Assembly: GCA_947166905.1 (NCBI GenBank)
Contig: CAMVFZ010000006.1
Coordinates: 62,001-126,000 of the forward strand
From: an uncultured Prevotellaceae bacterium
GTDB lineage: Bacteria > Bacteroidota > Bacteroidia > Bacteroidales > UBA932
DNA length: 64,000 bases
Direction: 5' to 3'
This document shows, piece by piece, positions 1-8,604 of the stretch. The position numbers and the translations under genes are program-made. The notes beneath the pieces were generated by a model. It was not told where the DNA came from and searched no databases. It worked only from the letters and a program-made list of their open reading frames with translations. Within the stretch, counting starts at the first letter, position 1. Every line of letters starts with the position of its first letter.

Positions 1-1690
1 CTGTCCAACGTACGGATTCATACAGATTGTAAGGCTGCAGGGCAAAGGTCTTGCGCTCGTCAACATAGCCGCCCCAGTGAAGGCCGGTCTCGTCCGGACC
101 ATCGGAATAAGCCAGGTCGATATAGGTATTCTGAACGTTGGAAAGTATTACCGGCCAGTCTTCGTTGGCCAGGATGTAAGGAAGCTCCATGTCTTTGCCG
201 CGGGTGCTCCATACGTTGATAAAGAGCAACTGCTTCTTAAGCCTTTCTGCGGTCTCCGGCTTGATGTTCTGGGTAATCTCCTGCCAGCCGGCAAGCATTA
301 CGTTCCTCTTTTCTGCGATGTCAAGCATGCGGTTGATAAAGAGGTCCTTCATCTCCAGACGGCTACGGCCGGCCCATGCTCCTGCGGGAACCTCGTCTCC
401 ACCAATGTGGATGGCCTCCAGCGGAACTTCTGCATCGGCATAAAGGGCGATGACATTGTCAAACAGGCACTCCATGAACTTGTAGACGCCCGGAAGCTCT
501 ACGTCCAGGACGTTGTCGTCAAAGTGCTGGGCCGATGAATATTTGGACGGGTCGCCAGGTGATGACAGGCGGAAAGAGTCGTCACCAGTGCGGCGCTCGT
601 AAGCCTCCATAGACCTGATGGCAGCCCTTGAATGGCCGGGGGCGTCAAACTCCGGGATAACGGAGATATTCCTTTCCCAGGCGTATTTGATAATCTCTTT
701 GTATTCTTCCTGTGTGTAGAACAAGCCCTCGTTCAACTTGCCGTTGGTGCTAGGCAAAATGCCTTCCAGTTCCCAAAGGGTATCACCCATCTCGATCGGC
801 AGTGCGTGACGGGCGCCATAGGAGGTAAGTTCCGGAAGCTCAGGTATTTCAAGGGCCCAACCCTCATCGTCCACAAGATGGAAATGAAGCTTGTTCACCT
901 TGTATCTGCCAAGGTAGTCTATCAGCTTGAGAACATCGTCTTTTGCGACAAAGCTTCTGGCCACGTCAAGCATAAAGCCGCGATACTGGAAATCTGCCCA
1001 GTCTTCAATTGTAATGGGCGGCAACTGGTTTGGCAAAAGGTTGTATGTAATTGAGGCATTGCGGAAGCCATCACGGTCATAGGCAAAGATTGTGGCTCCG
1101 GATTCATCGATTACTATCTTATACCAACCCTGCTTGCCGGTGGCGGACTGAACGACCTCAATCTTGGCAAGGCTTTCCTCCGGTTTGGTTACGGTTCCAT
1201 CTCCGTAGGTAACTGTTTTCACAGAGGGGATGATGTCGGCAGCAAGGGGCTGGAATGACTTTGCAAACCATTCGGCGCCGGGCTCCGTACCCTTCCTTTC
1301 AATAAAGATGTACTCTACCGGCAGCTCTTTGTCCGGCTTTCCGGAAACCTGCATGTAAAAACCTTCCGGGGCCCATGATTTTCGCGGTAAAGCGTCGGAT
1401 ATATACTTGATACTCAATTCTTTGCCGCTACACTCGGGCACATCAAAATAATAGCTGTTGCCCTTGTAAAAGTTGATGGTAAGAGGGGCATCCTCCGCCA
1501 TAGTGAGCCTCTGGGGAATCCTTGAGAACCACACCCTGCTCCCCGCAGGAACATTTTTAAGAATGAGTTCAAAGCAGGCTTTTCCGCTATCGTCGGCGGC
1601 GCCTTCTTTCCACTGAACCGATGGTTCCTCGCGTGTGCATGCAAGTGTCAGAATCGGCAGTACAAGCAAAGTCAAAAGGTTAATTTTCAT
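1..1690 (-). CDS. GH20 beta-N-acetylhexosaminidase, lipoprotein (3' end outside window)
   Basis: This is probably a surface or periplasmic exo-beta-N-acetylhexosaminidase that removes terminal GlcNAc/GalNAc from glycans. At least 563 residues are visible and the frame is still open at base 1. The start at 1690 gives a short basic-hydrophobic leader ending in a lipobox-like LAC with Cys18. The first third looks like the N-terminal accessory region and the GH20 barrel follows. HIGGDE is at residues 428-433, where D432-E433 are the acid/base pair typical of substrate-assisted catalysis in GH20. Other family-like segments include FMLDVAR and PEFDAPGH. It diverges from the barrel gene at 1826, and the two promoters overlap. 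The family call is firm. The exact substrate cannot be read from sequence. Confidence 0.9.
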   Translation of the reverse strand, partial: MKINLLTLLVLPILTLACTREEPSVQWKEGAADDSGKACFELILKNVPAGSRVWFSRIPQRLTMAEDAPLTINFYKGNSYYFDVPECSGKELSIKYISDALPRKSWAPEGFYMQVSGKPDKELPVEYIFIERKGTEPGAEWFAKSFQPLAADIIPSVKTVTYGDGTVTKPEESLAKIEVVQSATGKQGWYKIVIDESGATIFAYDRDGFRNASITYNLLPNQLPPITIEDWADFQYRGFMLDVARSFVAKDDVLKLIDYLGRYKVNKLHFHLVDDEGWALEIPELPELTSYGARHALPIEMGDTLWELEGILPSTNGKLNEGLFYTQEEYKEIIKYAWERNISVIPEFDAPGHSRAAIRSMEAYERRTGDDSFRLSSPGDPSKYSSAQHFDDNVLDVELPGVYKFMECLFDNVIALYADAEVPLEAIHIGGDEVPAGAWAGRSRLEMKDLFINRMLDIAEKRNVMLAGWQEITQNIKPETAERLKKQLLFINVWSTRGKDMELPYILANEDWPVILSNVQNTYIDLAYSDGPDETGLHWGGYVDERKTFALQPYNLYESVRWT

Positions 1691-1729
1691 GATTAAATGA
1701 GTTAAAATGGGACATCTCCCAATTATTTT

Positions 1730-1761
1730 GAAAGTTAGGCATAATTTGCAACTCCGCCAAA
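1730..1761 (-). promoter_or_regulatory. Promoter of the GH20 gene
   Basis: On the minus strand TTTG (1758-1761) lies 20 bases before TAACTTTC (1730-1737). This is one base off the Bacteroidota TAnnTTTG -7 element. It points to the start at 1690 and overlaps the plus-strand promoter at 1745-1776. Confidence 0.6.
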
Positions 1762-1776
1762 CTTTTCTTATATTTG
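1745..1776 (+). promoter_or_regulatory. Promoter of the 1826 barrel gene
   Basis: TTTG (1745-1748) is 20 bases from TATATTTG (1769-1776), a perfect match to the Bacteroidota -33/-7 consensus. Transcription should begin about 7 bases further on, leaving a leader of roughly 40 bases before the ATG at 1826. Confidence 0.8.
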
Positions 1777-1825
1777 CTCTATCCCCAGCTGACCATAACA
1801 CATTATTAACTAATACTATTGCATT

Positions 1826-2329
1826 ATGAAAAAAATCCTTTGCCTGGTTGCCCTCCTTTGCGGTATGTCTGTAATGGCCTTTGGCCAGGGCACCAAGAAC
1901 ATCAGCGTAGAAGTCGGCGGATCAGCATCCGGTTTTGGTATCCGCTACGACGCACGTATAGACGGCAATGCCGGTCTTGGCTATGCTGCTGTTCTTTCAT
2001 ACTCTCAGGACGGCCTTTTTTTCTTGGATGATTTTGACATCAAGTGCGACTACTATATGCTCCCTCTTGAGGTCAATTATCTTTTCGGAGAGCAGAAACA
2101 TCACTTCGAAGTTGGAGCCGGTATGGTAAATGGTTTTGTAAAAGCCAAATTCATGGGAGAATCCAACACTGAATGGGCTAACGAATTCTTTGCCAACATC
2201 GGCTATCGTTTTCAGCCGGAGAAAGGCTTCATGTTCAGAATCGGTGTTACGCCTATGTTCGGTATCGGCGACCACAAGCTCTCCGACAAACACCTGGGCG
2301 TCTACATCGGCCTTGGCTGGAGTTTCTAA
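1826..2329 (+). CDS. Small outer-membrane beta-barrel protein
   Basis: A 167-residue protein with a Sec signal peptide ending near residue 20 (AFGQ). The rest is built of alternating hydrophobic strands rich in Gly and aromatics and ends in GLGWSF, the terminal Phe typical of proteins inserted by BAM. Its size fits a simple eight-strand barrel (OmpW/OmpX-like or PF13568-like). Nothing in the sequence shows a transported substrate, so a structural or environment-sensing role is only a guess. It has its own consensus promoter. The ATG at 1826 is favoured over the one 7 bases upstream, which is in another frame. Confidence 0.75.
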   Translation: MKKILCLVALLCGMSVMAFGQGTKNISVEVGGSASGFGIRYDARIDGNAGLGYAAVLSYSQDGLFFLDDFDIKCDYYMLPLEVNYLFGEQKHHFEVGAGMVNGFVKAKFMGESNTEWANEFFANIGYRFQPEKGFMFRIGVTPMFGIGDHKLSDKHLGVYIGLGWSF

Positions 2330-2377
2330 ATAAATGTGCCCTGCTACCCCTACGAGTGGGTAGAAAAACATTTTGGC

Positions 2378-2474
2378 TATACCCGTTAAGGTATATATAA
2401 TCATATTCGTAGATTATATACCCAAACGGGTATATTTTTTTAATTGTTTTCGTAATTATACCTTTTAGGGTATA
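2378..2474. repeat. Three spaced palindromes, TATACC-N6-GGTATA
   Basis: Three copies of TATACC-N6-GGTATA lie at 2378-2395, 2417-2434 and 2457-2474, with start-to-start spacings of 39 and 40 bases. The spacers differ (CGTTAA, CAAACG, TTTTAG) while the arms are identical. They sit in an AT-rich gap between the barrel gene and a Fic remnant. Identical arms with free spacers look like an array of dimeric repressor or partition-type binding sites rather than terminators. Confidence 0.8.
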
Positions 2475-2513
2475 ATCATAGGATTATTTAATCTGTTTCT
2501 CCCTGTTCAACTC

Positions 2514-2816
2514 TTAATCCGACAGTATTGTCATCAAATCCGTATTAAACCAAATATACTCTTTTCCTATTTTCTCTTTGGATAGCATACCTAAAGACTC
2601 AAGTTGGGATAAATACTTTTTGGCCGTATTGATACTCTTTATCTTTTCTGAGAGGAGGTTCTTCGGTCTGATATATGGCTGTTCGAAGAGTTTTGGAATG
2701 TCCATTCTTCCAACAGGCAAACTGTTCTCCAACATCATCGTCCGGGTCTTTTCCATTAAATTCTTGATCCGCAGTATTTTGTCGGTAGTGTATTCAACTG
2801 TTTGGGAAAGTGGGAA
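2514..2816 (-). pseudogene. C-terminal remnant of a Fic-family protein
   Basis: An open frame runs from about 2816 to the stop at 2514. Only the last 80 residues follow an ATG (2756), but the same frame continues upstream with compatible sequence (VEYTTDKILRIKNL), so the ATG is internal. The pattern, a helix followed by a winged-helix-like end (TAKKYLSQLESLGMLSKEKI, then WFNTDLMTIL), resembles the C-terminus of Bacteroidota Fic proteins. The catalytic HPFxxGNGR part is absent: the next gene upstream occupies that space. It is best read as a truncated leftover. The alternative is a small free-standing winged-helix regulator that might bind the adjacent palindromes. Confidence 0.55.
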
Positions 2817-2817
2817 A

Positions 2818-3813
2818 TTATTCTTTAACAGGTCGTATTGATTGCCCTATGTAACGATAGTCAGAGTGCACGTCACCATAATATTCAGTTAAGTAGCAAT
2901 GCATCGCCTGATAAGAAGACGTGGGACTTTCTGAATCAACATACAGATTAGACGACCAGTAACGCCCCTCTGTTCCTTCAGAATATAAACCAAAATCCAT
3001 TCTTCGGCCAGCAGCGGGAAGGAATAATTTATTTTTGTTCCCAAGAAATGTTACCATCCATCCATTATTGCCACTCAAAGATTTCCACTCCCAAAGATAA
3101 TCGTCGTTATTCCTTGTGGCAAGCAATTCTGCCAGTTCACTTCCTGTTGGCATTCTCCATCCACCGCCTAGTTTTACACGTGCTGCGTCGTCATCGCTTT
3201 CCAGAGTGGTTTTGTAGTCAATACTCGAAGAAGAAGGTGATAAATTATATTTATATATCTCTTTCGAGTCTTTATTATACCATTTATAACAGGTCCAATT
3301 ATATTCCTTTTTTATTTCAGTCTCTCCCCAGGCATAATAATCGCCATTAGCTTCAATCGATGTTGCTCCTAAATTTGCGTTGGCCCACTTTACGGAAAGG
3401 CCCATATCAACTGCGGATAAAACGAGCTCCTTTGTGGCGAAAGATTTCACATTCCCCACCATAATTACAGAACCAAATTCTACAAATACTTTGTAGTAAT
3501 ATGTTGTTGATGAAGACAGCCACGGTGTTTCAGCAAAAAAATTCCCATCCTTATCAACCTCTGAGCAAGTAACAACCTGGCCGTTTTCTGATGTTGGGTT
3601 GGAAAAAGTTGAGAGTATGAATCCAAAACTGCTCCCGCTTGACAACAACTCCTTGTCAACGTGTCCGTAAAGTGTCGCCCCGTTCATTGTTATATTCTCG
3701 GTTTTAACAGTAACAACATCCTTGGCCACATTATCGACATCAGATTCTTTCTCTCCACAGGAGATTATCATCAGGAGGGTAAAGAATGGTATGATAGATA
3801 GTATTTTTTTCAT
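2818..3813 (-). CDS. FISUMP-domain lipoprotein
   Basis: A 331-residue surface lipoprotein with a signal peptide and Cys19 after IIS. Residues about 30-130 look like a beta-sandwich region (NITMNGATLYG...). The C-terminal part carries FISUMP-type features (Fibrobacter succinogenes major paralogous domain): DMGLSVKWANANLGA, YYAWGET, GGGWRMPTGSEL, RYWSSNLY and SIRPV. Domains of this kind are common in secreted lipoproteins of gut Bacteroidales and their ligand is unknown. The gene lies 26 bases after a paralogue (3840-4844) with the same architecture, so the pair arose by tandem duplication and is probably co-transcribed. Confidence 0.75.
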   Translation of the reverse strand: MKKILSIIPFFTLLMIISCGEKESDVDNVAKDVVTVKTENITMNGATLYGHVDKELLSSGSSFGFILSTFSNPTSENGQVVTCSEVDKDGNFFAETPWLSSSTTYYYKVFVEFGSVIMVGNVKSFATKELVLSAVDMGLSVKWANANLGATSIEANGDYYAWGETEIKKEYNWTCYKWYNKDSKEIYKYNLSPSSSSIDYKTTLESDDDAARVKLGGGWRMPTGSELAELLATRNNDDYLWEWKSLSGNNGWMVTFLGNKNKLFLPAAGRRMDFGLYSEGTEGRYWSSNLYVDSESPTSSYQAMHCYLTEYYGDVHSDYRYIGQSIRPVKE

Positions 3814-3839
3814 AGCATTATCATGCGTATTACTTGTTC

Positions 3840-4844
3840 TTACTCTAAAACAGGACGTATGGATAAACCCTCGTAACGAAAGTTTCCATTAAGCTTGCCG
3901 TTATTAAAATCTTTACCCATTTTTAGGGAAAAAGCTCCCATTGAATCTGAATAGGAATATGTGTCGGAAACATATAGTTCAGAAGACCAATAGCAGAAAG
4001 AAGTATTACGATATATAAGGTCTGTGTTACTTTGTAATCCGGCAAAAGGAAGAAATATCGTATTACCGTTGGTTAAGTATGTAATCTTGTATCCTTCATG
4101 ACCATTTATAGCAACCATTTCCCATTTATACTTATTTCTGACTTTTGTGTTCACAAGTTCTTCAAACTCTCTTTTCGTAGGGATTCTCCAGTTTCCTCCA
4201 AGTTTGGTCCTGGCAACATCATCCTCGGCCTCCAACACTGTCTTATGATCGCTTAAATTACCATAGTAATAGTATTTTTCATAATAATAAGGGTATTGGC
4301 TATTATTCGTGCGCCATTTATAATTAGATTGAGTATACTCTGTTTTAGCCTCCGTCTCTCCCCAAGCATAAAACTCACCGTAATCGTCAATGGAATTTGC
4401 GCCCATATTCGCATTGGCCCACTTTACAGAAAGACCAAGGTCAATCGCCTCATATTGAAACTGCTTTGTGGTCAGCTTCTTCACCTCTCCGTACAGACGA
4501 TTTGATCCAAAGTGCAGATAAGATCTGTAATAATACGTAGTTGCTGGAGATAGCCAATTAACCTTATTGGAGAAATTACCGTTGACGTCAATCTCTGAAC
4601 AAACGATTTTCTGCCCGTATTCGAAAGAGGCATTCTCCTCCGTTGAAATAATAAACCCCAACTCTGGTTTAGACGACAAGTACTCTGTGTTTACCGTCCC
4701 ATATAGAACAGCAGAACTCATTGTAACTTCTGCCGCGTTATTCGTAAACACGATTTTTATTTCCTCCGGGTCATCCTTCCCGCCGCAAGACGACATTGCT
4801 ATGGAATAAACCAGAACCGAAACAAATAGAAGCAATCTTCTCAT
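3840..4844 (-). CDS. FISUMP-domain lipoprotein (tandem paralogue)
   Basis: A 334-residue lipoprotein with Cys20 after MSS, first gene of a two-gene unit with 2818-3813. It has the same layout: an N-terminal beta-rich region (VTMSSAVLYGTV) and a C-terminal FISUMP-like domain with DLGLSVKWANANMGA, FYAWGETEAK, LGGNWRIPTKREF, YWSSELY and SIRPV. The two proteins are clearly homologous along their length but well diverged, so the duplication is not recent. A -7 element (TATCTTTG) lies upstream on the minus strand at 4868-4875. Function is unknown. Surface exposure is inferred from the lipoprotein signal. Confidence 0.75.
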   Translation of the reverse strand: MRRLLLFVSVLVYSIAMSSCGGKDDPEEIKIVFTNNAAEVTMSSAVLYGTVNTEYLSSKPELGFIISTEENASFEYGQKIVCSEIDVNGNFSNKVNWLSPATTYYYRSYLHFGSNRLYGEVKKLTTKQFQYEAIDLGLSVKWANANMGANSIDDYGEFYAWGETEAKTEYTQSNYKWRTNNSQYPYYYEKYYYYGNLSDHKTVLEAEDDVARTKLGGNWRIPTKREFEELVNTKVRNKYKWEMVAINGHEGYKITYLTNGNTIFLPFAGLQSNTDLIYRNTSFCYWSSELYVSDTYSYSDSMGAFSLKMGKDFNNGKLNGNFRYEGLSIRPVLE

Positions 4845-4867
4845 ATTAAAGCATTGTTTATCTCACA

Positions 4868-4875
4868 CAAAGATA
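4868..4875 (-). promoter_or_regulatory. -7 element upstream of the FISUMP pair
   Basis: TATCTTTG on the minus strand matches TAnnTTTG exactly. No good TTTG is found 19-21 bases upstream, so the promoter is only partly supported. Confidence 0.5.
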
Positions 4876-4899
4876 AGCATTTCAACGCAAATCCGCGAA

Positions 4900-4928
4900 T
4901 TGATTATCAACAATTTACGCTTTTTAAC
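4900..4928. repeat. Dispersed intergenic repeat, copy 1
   Basis: TTGATTATCA followed by a TTTACG block and TTTAACTCCG. A similar arrangement recurs at 18597-18629, where the first ten bases and the TTTAACTCCG block are identical. Both copies lie outside genes. Confidence 0.5.
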
Positions 4929-4933
4929 TCCGC

Positions 4934-4962
4934 AAAAAAGCCAGGCGAAACCTGGCTTTTTT
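4934..4962 (-). terminator. Rho-independent terminator after the CAU tRNA
   Basis: An A6-GCCAGG / CCTGGC-T6 hairpin with a short loop starts 1 base beyond the tRNA 3' end. Both sides carry A/T runs, so it can work in both directions. On the minus strand it ends the tRNA transcript. Confidence 0.85.
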
Positions 4963-4963
4963 G

Positions 4964-5037
4964 TGGTCCCAGCAGGGCATGATCCTGCGACCCCCTGATT
5001 ATGAGTCAGATGCTCTAACCAACTGAGCTATGGGACC
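4964..5037 (-). tRNA. tRNA with CAU anticodon (Met, or Ile2 after lysidine modification)
   Basis: A 74-base cloverleaf: acceptor GGTCCCA/TGGGACC, D arm GCTC/GAGC, anticodon arm TCTGA-CTCATAA-TCAGG, T arm GCAGG/CCTGC. The anticodon is CAT. The 3' CCA is not encoded. The T loop reads ATCATGC rather than the usual TTCRANY pattern: bases 54 and 58 are changed together (A54, T58). Whether this is elongator Met or the Ile tRNA modified by TilS cannot be settled from the anticodon. The acceptor stem does not match the initiator. Confidence 0.85.
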
Positions 5038-5041
5038 GGTA

Positions 5042-5077
5042 TGCAATGGCGTTTCATATCACGTCATTGCAAATATA
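5042..5077 (-). promoter_or_regulatory. tRNA leader: -7 element and inverted repeat
   Basis: TATATTTG on the minus strand (5070-5077) is a perfect -7 element placed to start the tRNA transcript near 5060. Its edge overlaps one arm of a 7-base inverted repeat TGCAATG/CATTGCA (5042-5048 and 5064-5070) that spans the expected start site. Confidence 0.55.
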
Positions 5078-5116
5078 ACACTTTTCTATCACACTCCCCT
5101 ATAGGGAGCAAGAAAG

Positions 5117-5422
5117 TTATACTTTGATCTCGACCTCAACACCTGAAGGAAGCTCAAGCTTCATCAGGGCGTCAACTGTCTTGGCGTTAGAGTCGTCGAT
5201 GTCAAGGAGACGGCAGTAAGAGTTGAGCTCGAACTGCTCACGTGCTTTCTTGTTCACGAAGGTGGAACGGTTGACAGTAAATATCTTCTTGTCGGTAGGG
5301 AGCGGAATAGGACCGCATACCCTTGCACCGGTAGCAGATACTGTGTCGGCGATCTTCTTGGCTGACTTGTCAAGCAGCATATGATCGAATGATTTGAGTT
5401 TGATTCTAATTTTCTGACTCAT
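5117..5422 (-). CDS. rpsJ: 30S ribosomal protein S10
   Basis: A 101-residue S10 of normal length, recognised from [22 protein letters not shown] and the C-terminal [10 protein letters not shown]10 is part of the 30S head and, as NusE, also joins the antitermination complex. It lies 32 bases after fusA and is the last gene of the rpsL-rpsG-fusA-rpsJ block. The other S10-operon genes (rplC, rplD and so on), which in many Bacteroidota follow directly, are absent here: a short hairpin (CTCCC/GGGAG at 5094-5108), a tRNA and a terminator follow instead. Confidence 0.97.
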   Translation of the reverse strand: MSQKIRIKLKSFDHMLLDKSAKKIADTVSATGARVCGPIPLPTDKKIFTVNRSTFVNKKAREQFELNSYCRLLDIDDSNAKTVDALMKLELPSGVEVEIKV

Positions 5423-5454
5423 ATCAAATTGTATTACCGATTGTTTAACTTTTA

Positions 5455-7566
5455 TTATTCGTCATCAGATACCTTGTAGCCGCTCTTCTCTACGATATCC
5501 TTGGCCAGACTTGAAGGAACTTCACTGTAGTGGTCAAAGCTCATAGTGCTGGTAGCGCGACCTGAAGAAAGGGTTCTGAGCACGGTTACATAACCAAACT
5601 GCTCTGAAAGCGGAACGAACGCCTTGATGATACGTGCACCGTTGGCGGTGGTATCCATTGCGTTGATCTGACCGCGGCGACGGTTAAGGTCACCTACGAT
5701 GTCGCCCATGTACTCCTCAGGGGTAACAACCTCAAGATTCATAATAGGCTCGAGCAGAACAGGGTTGGCTTTGCGGTAAGCGTGACGGAATGCCAGACGG
5801 GCTGCAATCTCGAAGGAAAGCTGGTCTGAGTCTACCGGATGGTAGCTACCGTCAATAACAGTAACCTTCAGTGAAGGAACCTCGTAACCTGCCAGGCAAC
5901 CATTGGCCATTGCGGACTCAAAGCCCTTCTGAATGGAAGGAATATACTCCTTAGGAATATTTCCACCCTTAACCTGGTTGTCGAACTGGAGGCCGGTGTG
6001 ACCTTCGTCTGCAGGGCCGATCTCAACGATGATATCGGCGAACTTACCACGACCACCGGTCTGCTTCTTGAACACCTCACGGTGCTGAACAGTGCTGGTG
6101 ATGGTTTCTTTGTAGTTAACCTGAGGAGCACCCTGGTTGATCTCTACGCCGAACTCCCTGCGGAGACGGTCTACGATGATATCCAGGTGAAGCTCACCCA
6201 TACCGCTGATGACGGTCTGGCCGGTCTCGTGATCACTCTTGACGGTGAAGGTAGGATCTTCCTCTGCAAGTTTGCTGAGGGCGATGCCCAACTTGTCAAG
6301 GTCTCCCTGGGTCTTAGGCTCCACTGCGATACCGATAACGGGATCCGGGAATACCATAGACTCAAGAACGATAGGATGAGACTCGTCGCAGATGGTATCA
6401 CCAGTGCGGAGGTCCTTGAAACCTACTGCTGCGCAGATGTCTCCTGCCTCTACGAACTCGATAGGGTTCTGGTGGTTGGAGTGCATCTGGTACAGACGTG
6501 CTATTCTCTCTTTCTTACCTGTACGGGTATTGTAAACATAAGAACCGGCGTCTACCTTTCCTGAGTATGCTCTCAAGAATGCAAGGCGACCAACATAAGG
6601 GTCTGTTGCAATCTTGAAAACAAGGCCGCAGAACGGCTCGGATGCAGAGGGTGCAAAGGAAAGTTCGTTTCCGTTGTGAGGATTGGTGCCTGTTACATTG
6701 CCCTTGTCCAGAGGAGAAGGGAGATAACGCATTACGCAATCAAGAAGGAACTGAACACCTTTGTTCTTGAAGGAAGAACCGCAGCATGCAGGTACAATCT
6801 TCATCTCGATGGTACCCTTGCGAAGTGCAGCGATAATCTCTTCTTCGGTAAGTGAATCGGGGTCGTCGAAGAACTTCTCCATGAGAGCCTCATCAAGTTC
6901 TGCTGCGGCCTCTACGAGATTGTTCCTCCAGGTGTTGACATCGTCAACCATATCCTCGGGTACATCACTTACGGTATAGTTTACAAGCTCTTCTGTTGAA
7001 TCGTAGTAGATTGCCTTGCGGGAAATCAGGTCTACGATACCCTTGAACTTGTCCTCGGCGCCGATAGGAAGGCAAACCGGAACGGCGGTGGCTCCAAGCT
7101 TGGTGTGCATTTCTTCTACGCATGCGAGGAAGTCAGCACCCACGCGGTCCATCTTGTTCACATAAGCGATCTTAGGCACACCGTACTTGTCTGCCTGGCG
7201 CCATACAGTCTCTGACTGAGGCTGTACTCTACCCACGGCGCAGAAAGTAGCGATTGTACCGTCAAGCACCCTGAGTGAACGCTCTACCTCTACGGTAAAG
7301 TCCACGTGTCCGGGAGTGTCGATGAGGTTAATCTGATAGGTTTTCCCGTTGTAATGCCAGAAGGCTGTAGTAGCAGCAGAGGTAATGGTGATACCCCTCT
7401 CCTGCTCCTGAACCATCCAGTCCATTGTTGCGGCACCTTCATGAACCTCACCGATGCGATGAGTCTTACCCGTATAAAAAAGAATACGTTCAGACGTCGT
7501 CGTTTTTCCGGCGTCGATATGGGCCATTATGCCGATGTTTCTGGTATATTTAAGATCTCTTGCCAC
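5455..7566 (-). CDS. fusA: Elongation factor G
   Basis: A 703-residue translocation GTPase, full length for EF-G. The G1 motif AHIDAGKT is at residues 15-22, switch region [11 protein letters not shown] at 58-67, DTPGH at 83-87 and NKMD at 137-140, followed by domains II-V with the usual C-terminal end. It is in the str operon, 12 bases after rpsG and 32 bases before rpsJ. The location makes it the housekeeping copy. A second EF-G elsewhere in the genome is common in this phylum but is not in this window. No tuf gene follows. Confidence 0.98.
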   Translation of the reverse strand: MARDLKYTRNIGIMAHIDAGKTTTSERILFYTGKTHRIGEVHEGAATMDWMVQEQERGITITSAATTAFWHYNGKTYQINLIDTPGHVDFTVEVERSLRVLDGTIATFCAVGRVQPQSETVWRQADKYGVPKIAYVNKMDRVGADFLACVEEMHTKLGATAVPVCLPIGAEDKFKGIVDLISRKAIYYDSTEELVNYTVSDVPEDMVDDVNTWRNNLVEAAAELDEALMEKFFDDPDSLTEEEIIAALRKGTIEMKIVPACCGSSFKNKGVQFLLDCVMRYLPSPLDKGNVTGTNPHNGNELSFAPSASEPFCGLVFKIATDPYVGRLAFLRAYSGKVDAGSYVYNTRTGKKERIARLYQMHSNHQNPIEFVEAGDICAAVGFKDLRTGDTICDESHPIVLESMVFPDPVIGIAVEPKTQGDLDKLGIALSKLAEEDPTFTVKSDHETGQTVISGMGELHLDIIVDRLRREFGVEINQGAPQVNYKETITSTVQHREVFKKQTGGRGKFADIIVEIGPADEGHTGLQFDNQVKGGNIPKEYIPSIQKGFESAMANGCLAGYEVPSLKVTVIDGSYHPVDSDQLSFEIAARLAFRHAYRKANPVLLEPIMNLEVVTPEEYMGDIVGDLNRRRGQINAMDTTANGARIIKAFVPLSEQFGYVTVLRTLSSGRATSTMSFDHYSEVPSSLAKDIVEKSGYKVSDDE

Positions 7567-7578
7567 TGTCTTATCTGA

Positions 7579-8055
7579 TTAGAAACGGAAGTGAGCAAAT
7601 GCCTTGTTGGCCTCTGCCATCTTGTGCATATCCTCTTTACGTTTGAATGCACCACCTTCGTTGTTATATGCAGCTACTATTTCTGCACAAAGTTTTTCTG
7701 CCATAGAATGGCCGGAGCGCTTGCGGGCGAAGGTAATCATATTCTTCATAGAAACTGAAATCTTCCTCTCCGGTCTCAACTCTGTAGGCACCTGGAAGTT
7801 AGCACCACCGATACGGCGTGACTTAACCTCTACCTGAGGGGTCACGTTCTCGAGAGCTTTCCTCCAAATATCCAGAGGAGCCTTGTCAGAATCCTTCATC
7901 TTCTCGCCTACCATGTCAATGGCATCGTAAAAAATAGAATACGCGATACTCTTCTTTCCCTGCAACATAAGGTTGTTCACGAAGCGGGTAACCTGTACAT
8001 CGTGAAACTTGGGATCAGGAAGTAGAATCCTCTTCTTAGGCTTCGATTTTCTCAT
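7579..8055 (-). CDS. rpsG: 30S ribosomal protein S7
   Basis: A 158-residue S7, the primary binder of the 3' major domain of 16S rRNA. It shows the expected [27 protein letters not shown] and [18 protein letters not shown] segments. It sits 25 bases after rpsL and 12 bases before fusA in the str operon. Length and order are normal. Confidence 0.98.
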   Translation of the reverse strand: MRKSKPKKRILLPDPKFHDVQVTRFVNNLMLQGKKSIAYSIFYDAIDMVGEKMKDSDKAPLDIWRKALENVTPQVEVKSRRIGGANFQVPTELRPERKISVSMKNMITFARKRSGHSMAEKLCAEIVAAYNNEGGAFKRKEDMHKMAEANKAFAHFRF

Positions 8056-8080
8056 TGTTTAAAAAAATTAAATAGGTGAA

Positions 8081-8464
8081 TTACTTCTTAGATTTCTTCG
8101 GCCTCTTGGCACCGTAGAGTGAACGGGACTGGGTCCTGCCTTCTACGCCAGCGGTATCCAAAGCTCCTCTAAGGATGTGGTAACGTACACCAGGAAGGTC
8201 CTTTACACGACCGCCACGTACGAGCACGATGCTGTGCTCCTGGAGGTTGTGACCTTCGCCGGGGATGTAAGCGTTGACCTCTTTTGAGTTGGTGAGACGT
8301 ACACGAGCAACCTTACGCATAGCTGAGTTAGGTTTCTTAGGTGTAGTTGTATACACACGTACGCATACACCCCTCTTCTGAGGGCAAGCATCCAACGCGC
8401 GGGACTTGCTCTTTACCTCAAGTCTCTCACGTCCTTTGCGAACTAATTGTTGAATTGTGGGCAT
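8081..8464 (-). CDS. rpsL: 30S ribosomal protein S12
   Basis: A 127-residue S12 of the decoding centre and first gene of the str operon. [13 protein letters not shown] holds the lysines whose change gives streptomycin resistance in other bacteria, and [14 protein letters not shown] holds the second such site. Both are the susceptible type here. A strong promoter lies at 8517-8547 on the same strand. Confidence 0.98.
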   Translation of the reverse strand: MPTIQQLVRKGRERLEVKSKSRALDACPQKRGVCVRVYTTTPKKPNSAMRKVARVRLTNSKEVNAYIPGEGHNLQEHSIVLVRGGRVKDLPGVRYHILRGALDTAGVEGRTQSRSLYGAKRPKKSKK

Positions 8465-8516
8465 AAATGATTGTAAATCTTTAATTTATGTACATTCCCC
8501 TAAAATTTGGGGACCG

Positions 8517-8547
8517 CAAATGTACGCATTATTTTTGAATTCACAAA
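8517..8547 (-). promoter_or_regulatory. Promoter of the str operon
   Basis: On the minus strand TTTG (8544-8547), 19 bases, then TACATTTG (8517-8524): a perfect consensus. The transcript would start near 8510, leaving a leader of about 45 bases before rpsL. A CCCC(TAAAATTT)GGGG hairpin (8497-8512) overlaps the start region. Confidence 0.85.
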
Positions 8548-8604
8548 GTTTTCCACAACTTAAGTTGCGGATTTCCCTGTAATACAACGTTTTATGCCAA
8601 AACC

